NCBI RefSeq assembly: GCF_017305915.1
Contig: NZ_JAFKJN010000017.1
Coordinates: forward strand, 1-64,000
Reading direction: 5' to 3'
From: Reyranella sp.
Lineage (GTDB): Bacteria > Pseudomonadota > Alphaproteobacteria > Reyranellales > Reyranellaceae
DNA: 64,000 nt
The position numbers were made by a program, and so were the translations under genes. Numbering within the stretch: position 1 is the first letter of the stretch; each line of letters begins with the position of its first letter. This document shows, in pieces, positions 8,287 through 16,854 of this stretch. Under the pieces are notes generated by a model. It saw nothing but the letters and a program-made list of their open reading frames with translations. It did not search any database and was not told the origin of the DNA.

Positions 8287-10218
8287 TTACTTGGCAAAAT
8301 AGAACTGCTCGGTGCGGGCGTTGCCGGGGCTGCGCAATGGCCAATCGTTGCCCATCCTGGTTGGCACGTTGCGGAACCTGTTGTTGACCACCACCACGCC
8401 CTGCACCATCGGCGTCAGCCCGATCGTGCCGATCTCGAACACGTTGTCGGCCCAGATGCGGTAAAGCTCCTGGCTGAGCTTGACCTGCTCGTCCGGCGGC
8501 ACGGTGCGCGCCTTGTCGACGATCTCGACGATGCGCTTCATCTCCGGTGTCGGCTCCTGCCCTTCCTTGCCGCCCGAGGCGTACCAGCGGCGCCACAGCG
8601 GGCCGATGGTCAGGATCGGCGCGTTGCGCGGGTCGACCTTGGCATTGCCGGTGTACGGAAAGGCGCTGGTGTCCTCGTTCCAGATCTCGGCCATCAGCTC
8701 GTTGTTCTCGTTCATCTTGAAGTGCAGCGCGCGCTCGCGGATCTGCACGATGGTCTTGATGCCGACCGCCTCCCAGTCCTTGGAGACCAGCAGCGCCACG
8801 TCCGGCCAGGCGCCGAATGCCGGCACGACCGAAATCTCGATGGTCGCGGGCTTGCCGTTGGGCAGCAGGCGGATGCCGTTGCCGTCCTTCTTGGTGAGCC
8901 CGATGCCGTCGAGCCGCTTGTTGGCCTTGTCCTTGTCGAACTCGGTGAACTTCTTGGCGTAGTCGTCGCCCGGATAGTACGGATGCCACGGCGCCGGCAC
9001 CGGCTGGCGCGGCTCGCCGAGGCCCAGGAACACGCTTTCCTTGATCTGGTCGCGGTTGACGGCGAGCGACAGCGCGATGCGGAAGTCCTTGTTGGCCATC
9101 ACCTTGCCCATCTCCGGATCGGCCGTGTAGGTCTGGTTGATGGCCAGCACGGCATCGGCGCCGCCGAAGGTCGGCCAGGTCGTGATCTTGTACTTGCCGG
9201 CCTTCTCCTGCTCCTTGAGCACCGGATAGTTCGTCATGATGACGTGGCGCTCCTGCATGTCGAAGTTGCCGGCGATCGCCGCCAGGTTCAGCGCCTGGGC
9301 ATCGGCGAAATAGGTGAAGCGCACCTCGTCGATATAGGGAAGCTGGTTGCCGTCCTTGTCGACGCCGACGAAGTACGGGTTGCGCCTCAGGGTGAACACC
9401 GGATCGCTGGCGCGGCTGCTCGGCGCCCAGGCCGCCATGGTCGGGCGCTCGGGATTCTCCGGCGGCGCGTTCTTGTTGGCGAACAGCTCGGTCCAGGTCT
9501 TGAAGCCCGCCGCCTGCGCCATCTTCTCGATGTCGGCCTTGGGCGCGTGGCTGGGATGGAACCTCTTGAGGTAGTGCGCCGGCAGGAACATCGCGTAGGT
9601 GCGGTCGGCGCCATCCTGGTTGGCGACCGCCGTCAGGAACAGCGTCGCCGGCGCGCTGTAGGTGAAGCGCACCGTGCTGTCGTCGACCTTCTCGACCTTG
9701 GCCGCCGTGCCGTCGGGGCTCTTGATCCAGCCCGGCAGGGTCGGCGTCAGCTCCTTGTTGAGCAGCACGTCGTTGTACCAGAACAGGATGTCGTCGGCGC
9801 CGAAGGGCTGGCCGTCCGACCACTTGGAGCCCTTGCGCAGCTTGATCGTCCAGGCCTTGAAGTCGGCTGACGGCTCGGCCGATTCGGCGATCTTGGGCTC
9901 GATCTTGGCGCCGTCCGGCGAGAAGCGGAACAGCGCGTCGTAGACGACGCGGATGTAGTTGTTGGCGTCGGCCGGCCCGAGGAAGGCGCGGCGCCACACA
10001 CCACCGTACTCGCCGACCTTGTCGACCACCGGCACGACCAGCGGAGCCTGCGGCAGGCGTTGCTCGAGCGGCGGCAGCTTGCCCGCCTTGACCTGGTCGG
10101 CGAGCGACGGTGCCTCCTTGTACGTGCCCTGCGCCCAGGCCGCCGATCCGGCGAGCCCCAGGCTCGTGGCGATCGCCAAGCCGACCATCGAACGACGGGT
10201 GAAGCCACTCGACCGCAT
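8287..10218 (-). CDS. Peptide/opine-type ABC transporter substrate-binding protein (SBP_bac_5)
   Basis: 643 residues with a twin-arginine-like signal (TRRSMVGLAIATSLGLAGSAAWA) followed by the solute-binding family 5 fold (KIEPKIAESAEPSADFKAWTIKL, then KWSDGQPFGADDILFWY). At about 640 residues it is longer than DppA or OppA and belongs to the long sub-branch also seen at 35832 in this window. It is the first gene of the minus-strand importer run and has a palindromic operator candidate about 10 bp upstream. The ligand cannot be inferred. Confidence 0.92.
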   Translation of the reverse strand: MRSSGFTRRSMVGLAIATSLGLAGSAAWAQGTYKEAPSLADQVKAGKLPPLEQRLPQAPLVVPVVDKVGEYGGVWRRAFLGPADANNYIRVVYDALFRFSPDGAKIEPKIAESAEPSADFKAWTIKLRKGSKWSDGQPFGADDILFWYNDVLLNKELTPTLPGWIKSPDGTAAKVEKVDDSTVRFTYSAPATLFLTAVANQDGADRTYAMFLPAHYLKRFHPSHAPKADIEKMAQAAGFKTWTELFANKNAPPENPERPTMAAWAPSSRASDPVFTLRRNPYFVGVDKDGNQLPYIDEVRFTYFADAQALNLAAIAGNFDMQERHVIMTNYPVLKEQEKAGKYKITTWPTFGGADAVLAINQTYTADPEMGKVMANKDFRIALSLAVNRDQIKESVFLGLGEPRQPVPAPWHPYYPGDDYAKKFTEFDKDKANKRLDGIGLTKKDGNGIRLLPNGKPATIEISVVPAFGAWPDVALLVSKDWEAVGIKTIVQIRERALHFKMNENNELMAEIWNEDTSAFPYTGNAKVDPRNAPILTIGPLWRRWYASGGKEGQEPTPEMKRIVEIVDKARTVPPDEQVKLSQELYRIWADNVFEIGTIGLTPMVQGVVVVNNRFRNVPTRMGNDWPLRSPGNARTEQFYFAK

Positions 10219-10228
10219 GCGTTTCCCC

Positions 10229-10244
10229 CTGACAAAGTTGTCAG
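10229..10244. promoter_or_regulatory. Candidate operator upstream of the ABC/catabolic operon
   Basis: The palindrome CTGACAA-AG-TTGTCAG lies 10 bp upstream of the binding-protein start and within the divergent intergenic region shared with the EamA gene. Its TTGTC/GACAA half sites resemble FadR/GntR-type sites. No GntR gene lies next to it. Confidence 0.5.
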
Positions 10245-10347
10245 ACAGCCTTGGTCAGCGACCGGATGGTGTCAAGGTTCGCGCCCCGAAAATCACGCTT
10301 GCAGACGCGCGCGCGGCAATTCCCTACACTCGCCGCCGGAGGAAACG

Positions 10348-11253
10348 TTGCCCCTTTGGATACCGATCACCGTCGCGGCGGCGCTGTGCCAGAACATCCG
10401 CACGACGATGCAGCAGAAAATTCGCGGCATTCTCAGCGTCGATGGCGCCAATTTCGTCCGCTATCTCTATGGAGCGCCGCTGGTGCTCGGGATGCTGGCC
10501 TTCCTGGTGTTCGGCACCGGCCGCCACGTGCCGCACATCACCTGGGGCTTCCTGCTGCTGGTCACCATCGCCGGCGTGGCGCAGATCGTGGCGACCTCGC
10601 TGATGATCCACTCCTTCGCGCTGCGCAACTACGCGGTCGGCACGGTCTACTCCAAGACCGAGACGGTGTTCGTCGCCTTGTTCGCGACCTTCATCGCCCA
10701 TGAATCGTTGAAGCTCGGCGCCTGGATCGGCATCCTCGTTTGCCTGAGCGGCGTCGCCATCCTGAGCGTGCGCGGCAACTTCGCCAACGTCCGCTCGGTG
10801 CTGGCCGACCTCACCCACAAGGGCGCGCTTTACGGCATCGCCGCCGGCGCGATCTTCGCGATCGCCGCCGGCACGATCCGCGAGGCCTCCAAGCTCCTGC
10901 CCGAGGGCGACTTCCTGGTGCGCGGCATCACCGTGCTCGCCTGCATGAATACCATCCAGGTGGTCCTGATGGCGCTCTACCTTGCGCGCCGCGACCGGCC
11001 GCAGCTCGGCAAGGTCTGGTTCAACTGGCGCTCTTCGATCTGGGTCGGCATCTTCAGCGTGCTGGGCTCGGCCGGCTGGGCGCTCGCCATGACGCTCGAG
11101 AACGCCGCGCTGGTGCGCGCGGTCGGCCAGATCGAGCTGGTCTTCACCTTCATCGCCTCCCACGTCGTGCTCAAGGAACGGCCGTCGGCCGGCGAATGGC
11201 TCGGCAGCGTGCTGGTCGTGGGCGGCGTCGTCCTCATTCTCATTGGCAGGTGA
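10348..11253 (+). CDS. EamA/DMT-superfamily membrane transporter
   Basis: 301 residues if translation starts at the TTG at 10348, which has a strong GGAGGAA Shine-Dalgarno 4 bases upstream; the reading frame stays open farther upstream but that part is not family-like. The protein begins LPLWIPITVAAALCQNIRTTMQQK and has about ten helices in two repeats of the drug/metabolite transporter fold, including an AVGTVYSKTETVFVALFA segment. Such proteins usually export amino acids or metabolites. It overlaps no neighbour but ends 4 bases before the CoA transferase start, suggesting one transcript. Confidence 0.87.
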   Translation: MPLWIPITVAAALCQNIRTTMQQKIRGILSVDGANFVRYLYGAPLVLGMLAFLVFGTGRHVPHITWGFLLLVTIAGVAQIVATSLMIHSFALRNYAVGTVYSKTETVFVALFATFIAHESLKLGAWIGILVCLSGVAILSVRGNFANVRSVLADLTHKGALYGIAAGAIFAIAAGTIREASKLLPEGDFLVRGITVLACMNTIQVVLMALYLARRDRPQLGKVWFNWRSSIWVGIFSVLGSAGWALAMTLENAALVRAVGQIELVFTFIASHVVLKERPSAGEWLGSVLVVGGVVLILIGR

Positions 11254-11257
11254 TCCC

Positions 11258-12415
11258 ATGACCAACCCGCGGCCGCTGTCAGATGTCCGCGTGCTCGACT
11301 TCTCGACCACCATCGCCGGCCCGCACTGTGCGCGCCTGCTGGCCGACATGGGCGCCGATGTCATCAAGATCGAATCGCCGGAAGGCGACCTGATGCGCAG
11401 CCGGCCGGTGCAGCGCGACGGCCAGGGCACGATGTTCGGGCAGCTCAACGCCGGCAAACGCTCGATCGTGCTCGACCTGAAGAAGCCCGAAGCGATCGCC
11501 GTCGTGAAGAAGCTGGTCGCCAGGGTCGATATCGTGCTGGAGAACTACCGGCCGGGCGTCATGAAGCGGCTCGGGCTCGACTATGCCGAGCTCGCCAAGA
11601 TCAACCCGCGGATCATCTACGGCGCGATCTCAGGATACGGCCAGACGGGCCCGGCGGCGGGCCGCCCGGCCTACGCGCCGGTGATCCATGCCTCGACCGG
11701 CTACGACCGTGCCCACCTCTTCTACCAGCAGGGCCGCGAGCGGCCAGACAATTGCGGCATCTTCGTCGCCGACTACGCCTCGGGCGCCTATGCGCTGGGC
11801 GGCATCCTCGCAGCGCTGCATCAGCGCGGCGTCACCGGCAAGGGCCAGATGGTCGATGTCTCGATGTTCGAGACCCTGGTCGGCATGCTGCTGGGCGAGG
11901 TCAACCGCGCCCAGTTCGACTTCGAGATGCCGTCGCGGCCGATGTACGGCCCGGTCGAGGCCAAGGACGGCTACGTCATGATCGCCACGGCCAGCGAGAA
12001 GACCTTCCAGGACATGGCAACCGCGGCCGGCCGGCGCGACTGGCTGACCGATCCGCGCTTCGAGAAGTATCACGACCGCCGCATGAACTGGGACCAGTTC
12101 GTCGACGAGTTCGAGAAGTGGTCCAGGACGCTCACCGTCAAGGAGTGCGTCATGGCGCTCGAGAAGCACGGCGTGCCCTGCTCGCCCTACCTCACCGTGA
12201 CCGAGGCGCTGAAGGACGCGCAGGTCGCCCATCGCGGCTCCCTGTGCGAGATCGAGGATGGCGCCGGCAAGTACCTGTCGCCCGCCCCGCCCTTCCGCTT
12301 CTCGGGCTCGGCGCTGCAGAGCGGGCCCAAGGTCTCCCGCCTCGGCGAGCATACCGAGAGCGTGCTCAAGGACGCCGGCCTCAGCGCCGACGAGATCAAG
12401 GCCTTGATGAAATGA
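11258..12415 (+). CDS. CaiB/BaiF family (family III) CoA transferase
   Basis: 385 residues from the ATG at 11258. The family core is clear: LDFSTTIAGPHCARLLADMGADVIKIE at residues 13-39, LNAGKRSIVLDLK, VLENYRPGVMKRLGLDYA and an Asp at about 172 (FVADYASGAY) in the position of the catalytic aspartate of formyl-CoA transferase. It would swap CoA between carboxylic acids in the cytoplasm. The stop overlaps the next gene as ATGA, so it is translationally coupled to the thiolase-like protein, which suggests activation and breakdown of an unusual acid. Confidence 0.93.
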   Translation: MTNPRPLSDVRVLDFSTTIAGPHCARLLADMGADVIKIESPEGDLMRSRPVQRDGQGTMFGQLNAGKRSIVLDLKKPEAIAVVKKLVARVDIVLENYRPGVMKRLGLDYAELAKINPRIIYGAISGYGQTGPAAGRPAYAPVIHASTGYDRAHLFYQQGRERPDNCGIFVADYASGAYALGGILAALHQRGVTGKGQMVDVSMFETLVGMLLGEVNRAQFDFEMPSRPMYGPVEAKDGYVMIATASEKTFQDMATAAGRRDWLTDPRFEKYHDRRMNWDQFVDEFEKWSRTLTVKECVMALEKHGVPCSPYLTVTEALKDAQVAHRGSLCEIEDGAGKYLSPAPPFRFSGSALQSGPKVSRLGEHTESVLKDAGLSADEIKALMK

Positions 12416-13953
12416 TCGATCCGCGAACGCCTATCCTCGTCGGCTGTGGCCAGATCACGGATACCAAGAGTCTACCGTCGAGCGAGCGGTCGCTGGTCGC
12501 TTTCTGCGCCGAGGCAGCAAACGCGGCTCTGGAGGACACGCAGACGGCCAGCGGTGGCCATGCGCTGGGTCACGAGATCGATGCGATCGCGGTGCTGGAG
12601 TTCTTCAGCGACATCAGCCCGCGTTTCCGCTCGCCCTATGGCCGCTCGAGCAATCCGCCCAAGAGCGTCGCGCGCCGCCTTCACGCCCGTCCGCGGCAGC
12701 TGCTGTACAGCCATTCCGGCGGCAACATGCCCCAGTACCTGGTCAACCGCTTCGCCGAGGAGATCGCCAACGGCGAGACCGAGCTGGCCCTGGTCTGCGG
12801 CGCCGAGCTGCTGCGCAGCTCGCAAAGCGCCCGCCGCGCCGGCCTGGCGCTGGACTGGAATGAGGATCCGGGCGGCGAGCCGACGCGGATCGGCGACAAG
12901 CGCTTCGGCTACTCCGACGAGGAGGCTCGCCACGAGCTGCGCGCGGCGATCCATTTCTATCCGCTGCTGGAGAACGCCATCCGCGCCGGCCTGAAGCGTG
13001 ATGTGCCGAGCCACATGGCGGCGATGGGCCGGCTGTTCCATCGCCTGGCCGCTGTCGCCAAGGACAATCCATTGGCTACCCGGCGCGAAGGCTACAGCGC
13101 CGAGCGGCTGTCGACGATCACGGATGACAATCGCTGGATCTGCTTTCCCTACCCACGGCTCATGAACGCCAATGCCATGATCGACCAGGCGGCCGCAGTG
13201 CTGATCACCTCGGTCGGCAAGGCGCGCGAATGGGGCATCCCACAGGAACGTTGGGTCTTCCTGCACGGCTGCGCCGACGGCACGGACACCTGGGTCGTCT
13301 CCGAGCGCGCCCGGCTCGACGCCTCGCCCGCGATCCGCGGCTGCAATCGAGTTGCTCTGGAGATGGCGGGCAAGACGCTGGCCGACGTGTCGGCGTTCGA
13401 CCTCTACAGCTGCTTCCCGTCGGCCGTCGAGGTGGCGATGAAAGAGATCGGGCTCGCCGAGGACGATCTACGGCCGATCAGCGTCACCGGCGGCCTGCCG
13501 TTCTTCGGCGGACCCGGGAACAACTACGTCACGCACTCGATCGCCGAGATGATGAACGTGGTGCGCCGCAAGCCCGGTTCGTTCGGCATGGTCACCGCCA
13601 ACGGGATGTATCTGACCAAGCACTCGGCCGGCCTCTATTCGACTAAACCGGTCGAGGGTCCGTGGCGCCGCCAGGATCCCAGGAAGCTGCAGGCCGAGCT
13701 CGATGCCGCGCACCGGCAGACGGTCGATGCGGCCCCCGACGGCACGGGCACGATCGAGACCTACTGCGTGGCCTACGGCAAGGACGCACCCGAGAAGGCC
13801 TTCGTCTTCGGCCGCTTCGACGGTTCGGACGAGCGCTTCGTGGCCGTGACCGCCGAGCCGGCCTTGCTCGCCGACATGCTGACGGAGGAGCAGCTTGGGC
13901 GTAGGATCGCCGTCAACCAACAGGACGGCCGCAACGTCTTCCGTCCGATCTGA
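12412..13953 (+). CDS. Thiolase-like protein (acetyl-CoA acetyltransferase family), apparently lacking the usual nucleophilic cysteine
   Basis: 513 residues from the ATG at 12412; the longer open frame to 11752 is a shadow of the CoA transferase. The start MIDPRTPILVGCGQITD and the FDLYSCFPSAVE, GGPGNNYVTHSIAEMM and ANGMYLTKHSAGLYST motifs place it in the SCPx/acetyl-CoA acetyltransferase branch, with a C-terminal extension of about 110 residues that may be an OB-fold. Where thiolases carry the acyl-accepting cysteine (CxSG), this protein reads HSGGN at residues 101-105, so classical thiolysis is doubtful. It may bind acyl-CoA or act with a partner. Confidence 0.85.
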   Translation: MIDPRTPILVGCGQITDTKSLPSSERSLVAFCAEAANAALEDTQTASGGHALGHEIDAIAVLEFFSDISPRFRSPYGRSSNPPKSVARRLHARPRQLLYSHSGGNMPQYLVNRFAEEIANGETELALVCGAELLRSSQSARRAGLALDWNEDPGGEPTRIGDKRFGYSDEEARHELRAAIHFYPLLENAIRAGLKRDVPSHMAAMGRLFHRLAAVAKDNPLATRREGYSAERLSTITDDNRWICFPYPRLMNANAMIDQAAAVLITSVGKAREWGIPQERWVFLHGCADGTDTWVVSERARLDASPAIRGCNRVALEMAGKTLADVSAFDLYSCFPSAVEVAMKEIGLAEDDLRPISVTGGLPFFGGPGNNYVTHSIAEMMNVVRRKPGSFGMVTANGMYLTKHSAGLYSTKPVEGPWRRQDPRKLQAELDAAHRQTVDAAPDGTGTIETYCVAYGKDAPEKAFVFGRFDGSDERFVAVTAEPALLADMLTEEQLGRRIAVNQQDGRNVFRPI

Positions 13954-13960
13954 GGGACCC

Positions 13961-14794
13961 ATGCCCAACATGCTGAACGCCGCACAGGCGGCCGAATTCA
14001 ACGAGAAGGGTTTCACCTACGCCCGCGGCCTGTTCGCCGCCGACGAGATCAAGCTGCTGACCGAGGCGATGGAGAAGGACCCTGCGGTGCGCTCCAGCAT
14101 CCTCGATCGGCGCGACGGCGAAGGCCGCTCGACCCGCATCGCGCTGTGGAACCGCGCCGGCGATTCGGTCTACGGGCTCGCCGCCCGCTGCGAACGCATG
14201 GTCGACACCTCAGCGCACCTGCTGGGCGGCGACGTCTATCACTACCAGTCCAAGCTCACGGCCAAGGAGCCCGAGGTCGGCGGCGCCTGGGAATGGCACC
14301 AGGATTACGGCTACTGGTACTACAACGGCTGCCTGCGGCCCGACCTCTTGTCGGTGATGATCGCCCTCGACAAGACCAACCGCGAGAACGGCTGCCTGCA
14401 GATCGCCACCGGTTCGCACCGGCTGGGCCGCATCGACCATACGCCGTTGTCGCCGACCCAGAACGAGGTCGATCCCAAGCGCATGCCCTACATCCTGGAC
14501 AAGTGCCCGGTCGAGTATTGCGAGCTCGAGCCGGGCGATGCGCTGATCTTCCACTGCAACGCCATCCACCGCTCCGACGCCAACCGCTCGGCCCGGCGGC
14601 GCTGGACGCTGCTGATCTGCTACAACCGGGTCGACAACGACACCGTCGTGAAGGGCGACGACCGGTACTTCGTGCCGCTCGACAAGGTCGATGACGGCGC
14701 GCTGCGCCGCGCCGGGCTGCGTTTCGCGGGTAGCGACAACCAGGAACACTTCGCGTCGCGGCCGTACGTGCCGGACCTGCGCAAGGCGTCGTAA
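13961..14794 (+). CDS. Phytanoyl-CoA dioxygenase (PhyH) family Fe(II)/2-oxoglutarate oxygenase
   Basis: 277 residues from the ATG at 13961. The iron site is visible as H113-x-D115 (WHQD) and H203 (AIHRSDAN), with an arginine shortly after (R205 or R209) for 2-oxoglutarate. The stretch RENGCLQIATGSHRLGRIDH is typical of the family. Members hydroxylate acyl-CoAs or small metabolites such as ectoine. The gene follows the thiolase-like gene by 7 bases, in one operon with the CoA transferase. The true substrate is open. Confidence 0.9.
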   Translation: MPNMLNAAQAAEFNEKGFTYARGLFAADEIKLLTEAMEKDPAVRSSILDRRDGEGRSTRIALWNRAGDSVYGLAARCERMVDTSAHLLGGDVYHYQSKLTAKEPEVGGAWEWHQDYGYWYYNGCLRPDLLSVMIALDKTNRENGCLQIATGSHRLGRIDHTPLSPTQNEVDPKRMPYILDKCPVEYCELEPGDALIFHCNAIHRSDANRSARRRWTLLICYNRVDNDTVVKGDDRYFVPLDKVDDGALRRAGLRFAGSDNQEHFASRPYVPDLRKAS

Positions 14795-14800
14795 GCCGCC

Positions 14801-15274
14801 ATGGACATCCGGCGAGCGACCGCATCGGATCTCGACGCGGTCGTCGCCATCATCGAAGGCCAGCGCAAGCAGTACCAGAAGTTCCAGCCGGCCTTCTGGC
14901 ACAAGGCCGCGGACTCGGCGGCGACGACCAAGGCCTTCTTCACCAAGCTGCTCATCGAGGCGCCGGCCTATTTCCTGGTCGCTGTCGAGGGCAACCAGGT
15001 CCTGGGCTTTCTGATTGCCCGCAAGTTTCCGGCGCCGCCGGTCTTTGTGCCGGGCGGCGACATCTGGTTGATCGACGACTTCGCCGTGTCGGAGCCGCGG
15101 CATTGGCTCACCATCGGCGAGGCGCTGCTGTCGCACGTGTCGACGCTGCTGCACGAGCACGGCGCGGCGCAGATCGTCGCCGTCTGCGCCGACCGCGACC
15201 TCGCCAAGGTCGAGGTGCTGCGCCGTTCCGACCTCACGATCGCATCGAACTGGTGGACGAAGCCGCTGCGCTAG
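14801..15274 (+). CDS. GNAT-family N-acetyltransferase
   Basis: 157 residues with the GNAT layout: MDIRRATASDLDAVVAIIEGQ at the N-terminus, a central VAVEGNQVLGFLIARKF strand and a DDFAVSEPRHWLTIGEALL acetyl-CoA binding helix. It starts 6 bases after the PhyH gene. The canonical Q/RxxGxG/A loop is weak (EPRHWLTIGEAL), so the acyl donor site may be altered. Target unknown. Confidence 0.8.
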   Translation: MDIRRATASDLDAVVAIIEGQRKQYQKFQPAFWHKAADSAATTKAFFTKLLIEAPAYFLVAVEGNQVLGFLIARKFPAPPVFVPGGDIWLIDDFAVSEPRHWLTIGEALLSHVSTLLHEHGAAQIVAVCADRDLAKVEVLRRSDLTIASNWWTKPLR

Positions 15275-15794
15275 CGCGAAGCTGCTTTTCGTCGAATCGC
15301 CCTTGGCGGGAGTCCACAGGAGTCCACTCGGGTGTGGATCGGTTGGATGCCGATGGCACAAGGGTTTCAGGCCAAGAGTCCACGAGTCCACCGACACCCC
15401 ACCCCGCTGGAAAAACACCTTGTTTGGGGGTTGGGGGCTGAAATGCCGATGCCATGGGGATTTCAGGCCCAGGAGCGACAGCAGGCGCGGCACGATCATC
15501 ATCATGCGCGCGACACTGCATGATCACGTGCGGAACGCCTACTATGGGCAATGGACGGGGGGAAAAGCCGCTGTTTCCGGGCCTCGAATCGCCGGCCATT
15601 GCCCATAATGAGCTCGCTGCAAGCGCTAGATTCGCGACCTTTGATGTTCCGGAGCGAGATTCCCCAGGGAATCGCTCGCCGCTGCGTTGGAAATTTGTAT
15701 ATCGACGACAAATAAAAATCAGCGAGCCAAGCGAAGCGGCGCGCTTTCAGCGACGACCACGCCGATCGCCGTTTCTCGCTAAAGCAACGGTGCT
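15275..15794. other. 520-bp intergenic region, repeats but no gene
   Basis: The first part (15300-15480) has irregular GTCCA iterations and a CCCCACCCC stretch resembling sequence at 57260-57340. The middle holds the second ATTATGGGCAATGG-type palindrome. The last 180 bases are distinctly AT-richer (for example AAATAAAAATCAG near 15709) and precede the macro-domain gene's end. No open frame here is gene-like. Confidence 0.6.
15543..15607. repeat. ATTATGGGCAATGG inverted repeat, copy 2
   Basis: A perfect 12-bp inverted pair (TATGGGCAATGG and its complement) around 41 bases. The left flank (CATCATCATG...CACTGCA...GTGCGG...CGCCTA) matches that of the copy at 3634, so the repeat unit extends about 45 bp to the left of the stem. 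Confidence 0.85.
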
Positions 15795-16433
15795 CTAATA
15801 CTGAAGGCGAGTTGGCCGGTCGGTATAGAGAAGCTGATGCCGCTCGCTTGCCTCCGCCCAGGAACTTGGAAGGCTGATGCGACCTTCGAGGTGTTCCACA
15901 ATCGCCGTTCGAACTTGCTTTGCGCAGACTTCGGCGGATACACGGCCAACGCCGGTGCCCATTCCGGGAAAAGCCAGCACCCGGACATGGTCGGAAATCC
16001 TCTGACCTGCAAAGGGACCATCGGCGAACAAGCCGTGCGTGGCCAGACGAAGGACGGCTCGCGTTGCCAGGTAGGGATTTATCGTCTCTCGGCCGAGGGC
16101 CATCGGCACCCGCATCGTTGGGCCAGCGATCAAGAAGGGTGGACTGGCGCGCCCAGTCTCGACGATGTCAGCCTGTCCAACCAGAAGTTCGCCGTAATGG
16201 CGATTGAGAATGGCCAAGCGTACTTGTTCCTCTATCTGTGATCCGAAATGCTCGAAATACAGGGCATCGACGCCCCCATCCATGAAGCCGAAGCTATTGA
16301 CGGGGCTCACTACGGCATCGCATTGGACATCGAGGATGGAGCCCTGATGCACCACGACGCAGTCAATATCTGCACAGAATTTCGACCAGGCCGCGGCAAG
16401 CCGAGCATCGATTGCCGTAAGGATGATTTTCAT
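15795..16433 (-). CDS. Macro-domain protein (ADP-ribose binding/hydrolase fold)
   Basis: 212 residues consisting of one macro domain: the ligand-binding strand and loop CDAVVSPVNSFGFMDGGVDAL at residues 38-58 and the second loop VLAFPGMGTGVGRVSAE near residue 160. Such proteins bind or remove ADP-ribose from proteins, nucleic acids or small molecules in the cytoplasm. It differs from the neighbouring genes in having lower GC and more varied codons. Its neighbours give no clue. It could be a stand-alone de-ADP-ribosylase or part of a defence or toxin system whose partner is not here. Confidence 0.85.
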   Translation of the reverse strand: MKIILTAIDARLAAAWSKFCADIDCVVVHQGSILDVQCDAVVSPVNSFGFMDGGVDALYFEHFGSQIEEQVRLAILNRHYGELLVGQADIVETGRASPPFLIAGPTMRVPMALGRETINPYLATRAVLRLATHGLFADGPFAGQRISDHVRVLAFPGMGTGVGRVSAEVCAKQVRTAIVEHLEGRISLPSSWAEASERHQLLYTDRPTRLQY

Positions 16434-16473
16434 GTGTCCCTGCGGTTTGCGCCGCGATTATACCGCGCCGCAA

Positions 16474-16854
16474 TCAGCGTGCCTGCTTGACCTGTTCAGC
16501 GGTCGTCGGCGGCCCGTAGTCGTTGCCGAAGTGCGTGCGGACGTAGTTGACGACGGCGGCGACCTGCTCGTCGGTCATCAGCCGGCCGGCCGCCGGCATG
16601 GCCTTCTGGCCCTTCAGCACGACATAGGTCGGATAGGCAGCCGTCTCCAGCTTCGGGTTCCGCGCGAGCGCGGGATACTGGCCGGCGCCGGTCGCGCCCT
16701 CGCCGTTGCCCATGTGGCAGGCCTGGCAGGCGTTGCTGTAGAGCGCCTCGCCGGTCTGCTCGCTGAAGCGGAAGCCGGGGCTCAAGATCGGCTCGGCGGC
16801 GACCGCGCCGGCGATGGGCAGCGACGCTGCGGTCAAGAAAACGACCAGTCTCAT
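16474..16854 (-). CDS. Secreted c-type cytochrome
   Basis: 126 residues with a signal peptide (MRLVVFLTAASLPIAGAVAA) and one haem-binding motif C43-QA-C46-H47; Met86 (KAMPAAG) is the likely sixth haem ligand. This is a small monohaem class I cytochrome located in the periplasm. The ATG overlaps the stop of the flavin amine oxidase gene (ATGA), indicating coupled translation. The pairing suggests the cytochrome takes electrons from that flavoenzyme. Confidence 0.92.
   Translation of the reverse strand: MRLVVFLTAASLPIAGAVAAEPILSPGFRFSEQTGEALYSNACQACHMGNGEGATGAGQYPALARNPKLETAAYPTYVVLKGQKAMPAAGRLMTDEQVAAVVNYVRTHFGNDYGPPTTAEQVKQAR

Noticed and set aside
11752..12411. N-terminal extension of the thiolase-like protein
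   Set aside because: This stretch overlaps the CoA transferase out of frame; the coupled ATG at 12412 is the start.
15300..15480. GTCCA iterations as a CRISPR-like or direct-repeat array
   Set aside because: Spacing and sequence are irregular and units are too short; only a loose similarity to 57260-57340 exists.
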